Source of the DNA: Syntrophomonadaceae bacterium
GTDB taxonomy: Bacteria > Bacillota > Dethiobacteria > DTU022
NCBI GenBank assembly: GCA_007136055.1
Contig: SLHT01000005.1
Span: 1-5,014 of the forward strand
DNA: 5,014 nucleotides
Reading direction: 5' to 3'
Part shown: one piece after another, positions 1 to 5,014 of the stretch
Position numbering within the stretch: position 1 is the first letter of the stretch
Layout: each line of letters starts with the position of its first letter
Position numbers and translations under genes: made by a program
Notes under the pieces: model-generated
What the model saw: the letters and a program-made list of their open reading frames with translations, nothing else
The model's database searches: none
Told to the model about the DNA's origin: nothing

Positions 1-43
1 ACAATTAATACCACCTATTAAATAAGATTAGAGGAGTTTAAGT

Positions 44-341
44 ATGCCGCGCCCATTTAAACCGCGACGGGTCAGTACAATGCCCCGACATACCTATTTT
101 AAACCGACAGGAATTCCGATGACCTTGCTGGATGAAGATGTGCTTACTGCTGATAAAGAGGCTAAACTTGGGTCTGGATGTAAGCAGCATTATTATCGGC
201 ACCATGTATGATGGCCGTAAAAAGTTAAACCGCCAGATAATCGATAAAATCTGCAACTACTCCGGGGACAAACTTTTAACCCTTCATCCAGAATTCTTAC
301 AAAAAGATTCTGCTACAAACGATTATGAAAATGTGATGTAA
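44..341 (+). pseudogene. DUF134/UPF0251 family small DNA-binding protein, broken by internal deletion and frameshift
   Basis: Read from ATG 44 (GAGGAG at 31-36, 7 nt upstream), the protein opens with MPRPFKPRRV, then TYFKPTGIP and EDVLTADKEA. I recall this pattern (MPRPxKxRRV...FxPxGxPxxxLEEVVLTxDELEA) as the N-terminus of DUF134/UPF0251 proteins, small factors of about 100 residues or more with a sigma-like helix-turn-helix. This frame stops at 209-211 after 55 residues. The rest of the family pattern continues in another frame from about 168: LGLDVSSIIIGTMYDGRKKL resembles the family's MxVSRQTFGRIIxSARKKV recognition-helix segment, and that frame is open to TAA 339-341. About 16 residues expected between VLT and the VS of the second helix are missing, so a deletion whose length is not a multiple of three probably fell near 152-170. 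The family's cellular role is not firmly known. A functional 55-residue product is possible but would lack the helix-turn-helix. The family call rests on remembered consensus, not on a search. Confidence 0.72.
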
Positions 342-538
342 ACAAAAATATATGCTTAAGCACAAATACATGCGATTAAGTTAGAGCGACTTTAAATTTC
401 CGGCCAAATCAGTTCGAAGCTATAAAAAGGTTGCACAAACAGTCTGAACCTAACAAAATTGAGTATGCGAGAATGGAATATGTGGCGTTATTTTCTTAGT
501 TTGTTGGTTATACTAAAAGTAGTTGAAATAGTATCAAT

Positions 539-554
539 GCTTGGAAATTCAAGC
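539..554. repeat. Short imperfect inverted repeat upstream of hsdR
   Basis: GCTTG at 539-543 is mirrored by CAAGC at 550-554 around a 6-nt centre, giving a 16-nt imperfect palindrome. It lies just upstream of the TTGACA at 561, where an operator could sit. No regulator gene is visible in the window and a repeat this short can arise by chance, so an operator role is only a guess. Confidence 0.2.
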
Positions 555-560
555 TTATAG

Positions 561-590
561 TTGACATGATCAAGGGTTAGGGTTTACAGA
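561..590 (+). promoter_or_regulatory. Possible promoter for the hsdR-hsdMS operon
   Basis: A perfect -35 hexamer, TTGACA, lies at 561-566, about 70 nt before the hsdR start. No good -10 follows at the right distance. The best candidates, TTTACA (583-588, 16-nt spacer) and TACAGA (585-590, 18-nt spacer), each match TATAAT at only three positions. The placement is right for a promoter of hsdR and the downstream fusion gene, but the evidence is one hexamer in AT-rich DNA. Confidence 0.22.
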
Positions 591-595
591 AACAG

Positions 596-609
596 TTTTT
601 AGCTAAAAA
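596..609. promoter_or_regulatory. Perfect 14-bp palindrome in the hsdR leader, next to an A8 run
   Basis: TTTTTAGCTAAAAA at 596-609 is a perfect palindrome. Its right arm runs into eight adenines (605-612). It ends 15 nt before the GAGGAG of hsdR (625-630). With no loop between the arms, it suits a dimeric protein's binding site better than an RNA hairpin, and the AT-rich arms would make a weak hairpin. It could be an operator for the locus or simply an AT-rich coincidence. The A8 run is also a possible slippage tract. Confidence 0.3.
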
Positions 610-637
610 AAATGCACTCTAATAGAGGAGCGGTTTT

Positions 638-3175
638 ATGGCGGTTAAAGAAGCAGCTGCGCGTATTAAAATCAACAAGCATCTTGAAGCTGCCGGCTGG
701 CGGTTTTTCCCTGATGAGGGGAAGCCGGCTAACATCCAGCTGGAACCGAACGTAAAGCTTAAAAAAACTGATTTAGACGCCCTTGGTAACGACTTTGATA
801 AGACCAAATCAGGATTTGTAGATTTTTTGCTGCTTGATGATAATGGATTTCCACTGATTGTGCTTGAAGCCAAGGCTGAAAGTAAAAATCCGCTTGCCGG
901 TAAGGAACAGGCCAGGCGGTATGCCCGCTCATTAAACTGTCGTTTTGTGCTTCTTTCAAACGGAAACCTGCACTATTTTTGGGATATAGATCACGGTAAC
1001 CCGCATATAATAACAAATTTTCCGGAGCCTCACTCGGTTGGTGAATATAAAAAGTTTAACCCTGATCATAGGCGCTTAGTCGATACAAAGGTCGCTGATG
1101 ACTATATTGTGCTTACCCAAAAGCCTAACTATAAATCAGAGATGGCCCAGTTAAATGAATTGGAGCGAAAGGCATATATTCATGACAACCAATTGCGTTT
1201 TCTGCGTGAATACCAGCTAAAAGCGATCCATGCATTGCAGCGTTCAGTTGATGAAGGTAATGACCGGTTTCTCTTTGAAATGGCTACCGGGACCGGTAAA
1301 ACATTAACTTCTGCAGCGGTAATTAAATTATTTTTGCGTTCTGGCAACGCCAGAAGGGTTTTATTTCTGGTAGATCGTCTTGAATTGGAGGATCAGGCCC
1401 TTAAAGCATTCAAGGCGCTGCTTACTCCTGATTACCAGACCGTTATTTATAAAGAAAACCGAGACGATTGGCGTAGAGCAGAGATAGTCGTCACCACAGT
1501 TCAATCATTGTTGTTTAATAACAAGTATCAAGGCTTATTTTCACCGACTGATTTTGACCTGGTTATATCAGACGAGGCTCACCGTTCGATAAGCGGCAAT
1601 GCCCGAGCGGTTTTTGAATATTTTGTGGGGTACAAACTTGGTCTTACTGCCACCCCAAAAGATTACCTGAAAAATATCACCAATGCTAAATATGGTGATC
1701 CGCGCGAATTTGAGCGCCGGCAGCTGCTTGATACTTATCGCACCTTTGGCTGTGAAAGAGGCCACCCGACTTATCGCTATTCTTTGTTGGACGGGGTCAG
1801 AGATGGATATCTGGTTAGCCCCACTGTTGTCGATGCGCGTACCGATATTACAACTGCTTTGCTTTCAGAAAAAGGCTTTGTTGTTCAGTACAAAGATGAA
1901 ACCGGAGATGATCAGGAAGAGGCCTTTAAACAACGTGAATTTGAAAAGCGTTTTTTTGCTGAAGCGACAAATCAGCTGCTTTGCAAAACCTTTTTAGAAA
2001 ATGCCCTGGTTGACCCAGTCAGCAAAGAAATCGGCAAATCAATAGTTTTTTCTGTAAGCCAAAACCATGCAGCTAAAATAACCCAGATTCTGAACCAGAT
2101 GGCCGACCGCATGTTCCCCGGCAAATACAACTCAGATTTTGCGGTGCAGGTTACTTCCCATGTGCCTGAAGCGCAGCAACATACTATTAATTTTGCCAAC
2201 AACAAGCTTCTCGGAGAAGAAAACTTTATTCCTGCCTATAAAACCAGCAAAACCAGGGTTTGTGTTACCGTAGGAATGATGACTACCGGGTATGATTGCA
2301 CTGACATATTAAACCTTGCCCTATTCCGGCCAATCTTTTCCCCACAGGACTTTATTCAGATTAAAGGGCGTGGTACGCGACGCCATAATTTTCTTGATCA
2401 GTTGTTTGATGAAAGCATTAAGGATGGGGTTGTAGAAGCTCAAAAAACTACTTTTAAGCTCTTTGATTTCTTTGCAAACTGCGAGTATTTTGAAGAAGTA
2501 TATGATTATGATGAAGTCATCAAGTTGCCCAAGCCAGGCAGTAAAGGTGATAGTGAAGGTGAAGGAAACGGATCTGAGGCTGACCCAGCAAAAGCATATG
2601 AGTACCTTGGAGCCGATTTGATTGCTCAAGTTGAAGAGGTCCATATTGGCGATGAAGGCATGAAAATAGACCGGATGTTCTTTAAAGAATTTGAAGAAAA
2701 AGTGCGTGATAATGATTTTATTGTTAAGAGTATTGAAGCTGGCCAGTGGGATCGTGTTATAGACTATGTGAACCGCGAGTTTTTTGAGAAAACAGATCAT
2801 TATTACAGCCTCGATAAATTACGCAAGGCAGCCGATGTTGATCGCCGCTTATCATTGCAGGAGATCTTGGAAAAAATCTTTGGGTTAATCCCCAGGTTTA
2901 AATCAAAAGATGAACTTTTAGAAGAAGAGTTTGCCAAGTTTGTGGCCGAGTCTAAGCCTGATAAACCGAAAGCCATACCGGCCATTAAAAATTATTTTAA
3001 AGCTTATGTTAGTAACGATCAGGTTCGCCATATTATCGAAAACCGCCAGTTTACTGAGCTGGCCACCAACCCGTATTTTACAACCCGTGATTACAAAGCG
3101 GTACCGGAAGAATTCCGCCGGCTTGTTCCTGAATACATTAAAGACAACGTGCCAATTAATAAATTTATAGCGTAA
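638..3175 (+). CDS. hsdR: Type I restriction enzyme R subunit (endonuclease and DNA translocase)
   Basis: This is the 845-residue restriction subunit of a Type I enzyme. It hydrolyses ATP to pull in unmethylated DNA and cuts it at a distance, working in the cytoplasm in complex with the M and S subunits. The N-terminal nuclease shows D62, E77-A-K79 (in VLEAK) and a QxxxY motif at Q91-Y95. The SF2 motor follows: Walker A ATGTGKT at 216-222, VDR at 245-247, DEAH at 312-315, GLTATP at 335-340, VTVGMMTTGYDC at 543-554 and the arginine-finger motif QIKGRGTRR at 574-582. A Gly/Ser/acidic linker (about 634-650) leads to a C-terminal part resembling the EcoEI-type R C-terminal domain, with IFGLIPRF at 747-754. 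The length fits the shorter EcoEI-like class rather than EcoKI-type R proteins of over 1000 residues. ATG 638 is set by GAGGAG at 625-630, 7 nt upstream. All catalytic motifs are intact, so it should be active. It ends 15 nt before the methyltransferase gene and is probably co-transcribed with it. Confidence 0.97.
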   Translation: MAVKEAAARIKINKHLEAAGWRFFPDEGKPANIQLEPNVKLKKTDLDALGNDFDKTKSGFVDFLLLDDNGFPLIVLEAKAESKNPLAGKEQARRYARSLNCRFVLLSNGNLHYFWDIDHGNPHIITNFPEPHSVGEYKKFNPDHRRLVDTKVADDYIVLTQKPNYKSEMAQLNELERKAYIHDNQLRFLREYQLKAIHALQRSVDEGNDRFLFEMATGTGKTLTSAAVIKLFLRSGNARRVLFLVDRLELEDQALKAFKALLTPDYQTVIYKENRDDWRRAEIVVTTVQSLLFNNKYQGLFSPTDFDLVISDEAHRSISGNARAVFEYFVGYKLGLTATPKDYLKNITNAKYGDPREFERRQLLDTYRTFGCERGHPTYRYSLLDGVRDGYLVSPTVVDARTDITTALLSEKGFVVQYKDETGDDQEEAFKQREFEKRFFAEATNQLLCKTFLENALVDPVSKEIGKSIVFSVSQNHAAKITQILNQMADRMFPGKYNSDFAVQVTSHVPEAQQHTINFANNKLLGEENFIPAYKTSKTRVCVTVGMMTTGYDCTDILNLALFRPIFSPQDFIQIKGRGTRRHNFLDQLFDESIKDGVVEAQKTTFKLFDFFANCEYFEEVYDYDEVIKLPKPGSKGDSEGEGNGSEADPAKAYEYLGADLIAQVEEVHIGDEGMKIDRMFFKEFEEKVRDNDFIVKSIEAGQWDRVIDYVNREFFEKTDHYYSLDKLRKAADVDRRLSLQEILEKIFGLIPRFKSKDELLEEEFAKFVAESKPDKPKAIPAIKNYFKAYVSNDQVRHIIENRQFTELATNPYFTTRDYKAVPEEFRRLVPEYIKDNVPINKFIA

Positions 3176-3190
3176 GTGAGGAGAGCCTCT

Positions 3191-5014
3191 ATGTTAGATA
3201 ATGGAACTAAACGCCGTATTGATACTGCCCGTGATATCCTGGTTGGTAAAATACCAGACCCAAAAAGCCAGGTAGAACAAATAACGATTGCCTTAATCTA
3301 TAAATTCATGGACGATATGGATGCAGAAGCAGAAGAGCTTGGAGGAGAGCGTAAGTTTTTCGCCGATGGCTTTGCCCAGTACAGCTGGTCCCGGTTGCTG
3401 CGCTCCGGTCTCGGTGGCCATGAAACACTCAATCTTTACGCAGAAGCAATTACCCGCATGGCAGAGAACCCGGGCATACCGCTACTTTTTCGCAGCATTT
3501 TTAAAAACGCTTACCTGCCCTACCGCGATCCGGAAACCCTGCGTGCTTTCCTGAAAGTAATTGATGAATTCAACTACGACAGCTCTGAAAATCTTGGAGA
3601 CGCCTATGAATATTTATTATCGGTTCTCGGTTCACAGGGTGACGCCGGACAGTTCCGGACTCCACGCCACATAATTGATTTTATAGTCTCCATCATCGAT
3701 CCCAAAAAAGATGAAGTTGTACTTGATCCGGCCTGCGGCACTGCCGGATTTTTAATTTCTTCCTACAAGCATATCGTCAGCCAAAACATCGATGATAACA
3801 ATAATGTTATTCTCACTCCTGATGAAAAAGGGGGTATGATAGAAAATTTTAAGGGCTACGATATTTCGCCCGACATGATCCGCTTAAGCCTGGTTAATAT
3901 GTACCTGCACGGCTTCAGCGATCCGCACATCCATGAATATGATACCCTGACCAGCCAGGAACGCTGGAACGAATACGCTGATGTTATTCTGGCAAATCCC
4001 CCATTCATGTCTCCGAAAGGAGGCATCAGGCCGCACAATCGTTTCTCAGTGCAGTCCAAGCGCAGCGAGGTGCTCTTTGTTGACTATATCGCTGATCATC
4101 TTACTCCTGAAGGCAGGGCCGGGGTAATTGTGCCCGAAGGCATAATATTTCAGAGTCAAAATGCTTATAAAAAGCTGCGTAAAAAACTGGTTGAAGAGTC
4201 TTTAGTAGCAGTAATATCGATGCCTGCCGGTGTATTTCAACCCTATTCTGGGGTAAAAACATCTATCCTGATAATGGATAAAGCCCTGGCTAAAAAAGCT
4301 GACACCATCGCCTTTTTTAAGGTCGAAAATGACGGTTATGGGCTTGGAGCGCAGCGGCGTCCGATTGACAAGGACGATTTGCCGGAAGTGCTTAGTGAGG
4401 TTATAAAGTACCTGGATTATATACGATCCGGGGGTCGGTCGGAGGAGTATTTGACCGAAAAAGGGCTGGTGGTAAAAAAAGAGAAGGTTGCGGAGAACGG
4501 GGAATATAATTTGAGTGGGGAGAGGTATAGGGAAATTGTTTTACGGACAACAAAATATCATCTTGTTCCCCTTGGAGAAATATGTAAACTATATCGCGGG
4601 GTTACTTACAAGACAAGTGATGAGGTTAGTGCAGATGGTTTTAAAATATTGCGTGCTAATAATATCGATAGATTTAACGGTTCGCTTGAACTGAACGATA
4701 TAAAGCTTGTTAATAAAAAACTGAATATCTCAGATGAAAAAAAGTTATACAAGGATGATATTTTTATTTGTTTAGCTAGTGGTAGCAAGGATCACATAGG
4801 AAAAGTTGCTTTTATTCCCACCGATACCGATTTCTATTTTGGTGGGTTTATGGGCGTGCTTCGAACAAATAAAAATAGACTTTTGCCAAAGTATTTGTTT
4901 TATCAACTTAGGCAGTCAAAGTTCAATAAATATTTAAGGGAACAAATAACAGGGGCGAACATTAACAATCTTGGTGCTAAATTACTATACGAATTTAAAA
5001 TCCCACTCCCGCCA
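3191..5014 (+). CDS. hsdM: Type I DNA adenine-N6 methyltransferase (HsdM) fused to an HsdS-type target-recognition domain; 3' end outside window
   Basis: The frame opens at ATG 3191, with GAGGAG at 3178-3183 (7 nt upstream), and stays open for 608 codons to the window edge. Residues about 8-125 are the helical HsdM N-terminal domain. The N6-adenine methyltransferase domain follows, with GQFRTPRHI at 153-161, the SAM-binding motif DPACGTAGFL at 179-188, catalytic NPPF at 269-272, GRAGVIVPEGIIF at 308-320 and MPAGVFQPYSGVKTSIL at 344-360. It ends around YNLSGERY at 439-446, where a stand-alone HsdM would normally be near its end. With no stop, residues from about 456 read YHLVPLGEICKLYRGVTY, a typical start of an HsdS recognition domain. 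That domain closes with TGANIN (587-592) and IPLPP (604-608). The protein would therefore methylate adenine and read the target sequence in one chain, and guide the HsdR encoded upstream. Such M-S fusions are known but less common than separate genes. The stop and any second recognition domain lie beyond the window. Confidence 0.93.
   Translation, partial: MLDNGTKRRIDTARDILVGKIPDPKSQVEQITIALIYKFMDDMDAEAEELGGERKFFADGFAQYSWSRLLRSGLGGHETLNLYAEAITRMAENPGIPLLFRSIFKNAYLPYRDPETLRAFLKVIDEFNYDSSENLGDAYEYLLSVLGSQGDAGQFRTPRHIIDFIVSIIDPKKDEVVLDPACGTAGFLISSYKHIVSQNIDDNNNVILTPDEKGGMIENFKGYDISPDMIRLSLVNMYLHGFSDPHIHEYDTLTSQERWNEYADVILANPPFMSPKGGIRPHNRFSVQSKRSEVLFVDYIADHLTPEGRAGVIVPEGIIFQSQNAYKKLRKKLVEESLVAVISMPAGVFQPYSGVKTSILIMDKALAKKADTIAFFKVENDGYGLGAQRRPIDKDDLPEVLSEVIKYLDYIRSGGRSEEYLTEKGLVVKKEKVAENGEYNLSGERYREIVLRTTKYHLVPLGEICKLYRGVTYKTSDEVSADGFKILRANNIDRFNGSLELNDIKLVNKKLNISDEKKLYKDDIFICLASGSKDHIGKVAFIPTDTDFYFGGFMGVLRTNKNRLLPKYLFYQLRQSKFNKYLREQITGANINNLGAKLLYEFKIPLPP
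4556..5014 (+). other. HsdS-type target-recognition domain within the hsdM-S fusion
   Basis: This is the part of the fusion that contacts the bases of one half of the recognition site (residues 456-608 of the protein). It starts with the usual YxLVPLGEI...G segment. The middle is variable, with KILRANNID at 485-493, DDIFICLASGS at 522-532 and FGGFMGVLRT at 550-559. It closes with TGANINNLG...IPLPP. About 150 residues make one full domain. Hand counts give about 34% GC for 4501-4980 against 47% for 3841-4440 of the methyltransferase part, so the composition changes at the junction. Recognition domains are the parts of Type I systems most often swapped, which would explain the change. The recognised sequence cannot be deduced from the protein here. 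Confidence 0.85.

Larger units (their letters stand above)
342..637. other. AT-rich intergenic region upstream of hsdR
   Basis: This gap of 296 nt separates the DUF134 remnant from hsdR. Lines sampled by hand run 30-40% GC. I see no tRNA, rRNA, CRISPR array or convincing rho-independent terminator. It contains an isolated TTGACA (561-566), a weak inverted repeat (539-554), a perfect 14-bp palindrome beside an A8 run (596-612), and the GAGGAG ribosome binding site of hsdR (625-630). Two short overlapping open stretches (380-499 and 465-560) are present, and neither has a good ribosome binding site or a recognisable product. The region most likely holds the promoter and control elements of the restriction-modification operon, perhaps with decayed coding sequence. 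Confidence 0.6.

Noticed and set aside
38..256. 72-residue minus-strand open frame over the DUF134 remnant
   Set aside because: It is antisense to a segment that matches the DUF134 pattern on the + strand, and has no supporting start signal or homology.
352..380. Imperfect direct repeat ATGCTTAAG / ATGCGATTAAG
   Set aside because: Only two copies with an internal length difference in AT-rich DNA. Too short and irregular to be an attachment site or repeat array.
509..514. TATACT as a -10 element
   Set aside because: It matches TATAAT at five positions, but no -35-like hexamer lies 16-19 nt upstream, and it would leave a leader of over 100 nt.
2321..2800. 159-residue open frame on the minus strand inside hsdR
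   Set aside because: It is antisense to the conserved C-terminal half of hsdR, including motif VI, and its Phe/Ile-rich composition is what the reverse complement of Lys/Glu/Asp-rich coding gives. No Shine-Dalgarno sequence or family resemblance was seen.
3321..3554. 77-residue + strand open frame inside hsdM
   Set aside because: It overlaps the HsdM N-terminal domain in another frame, has no recognisable motif, and the overlapped frame is clearly the coding one.
3645..3660. CCGGAC repeated 10 nt apart
   Set aside because: It lies within conserved HsdM coding sequence just before GQFRTPRHI and is explained by codon choice.

Overview
The window holds most of one Type I restriction-modification locus on the + strand. 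It consists of a complete hsdR (638-3175) followed, after 15 nt, by a long open frame (3191 to the window end at 5014). That second frame fuses an HsdM adenine methyltransferase to an HsdS-type target-recognition domain. Upstream lies a small broken gene of the DUF134/UPF0251 family (44-341), separated from hsdR by an AT-rich gap of about 300 nt.

Organism: a bacterium (or possibly an archaeon) of moderate GC. Hand counts give about 50% in part of the DUF134 remnant, 47% in the methyltransferase body and 34% in the recognition domain. GAGGAG Shine-Dalgarno sequences stand exactly 7 nt before all three starts. DUF134 proteins are frequent in Clostridia and in several anaerobic lineages and archaea. 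A clostridial or other anaerobic host is therefore plausible, but no taxonomic marker settles it.

How the genes work together: HsdR supplies the PD-(D/E)xK nuclease and the SF2 translocase. The downstream protein supplies methylation and sequence recognition in one chain, so the usual three-gene hsdR/M/S system is compacted to two genes as far as the window shows. Only one recognition domain is visible, and the window ends right after its typical closing IPLPP. Whether a dimerisation helix, a second recognition domain or a separate hsdS follows cannot be seen.

Novelty: this is a variant layout of a well-known defence system, and I see no evidence for an unknown one. The points most worth checking are the M-S fusion with an AT-rich, possibly exchanged recognition domain, an in-frame internal Shine-Dalgarno/TTG just before that domain, and the decayed DUF134 gene at the locus edge.
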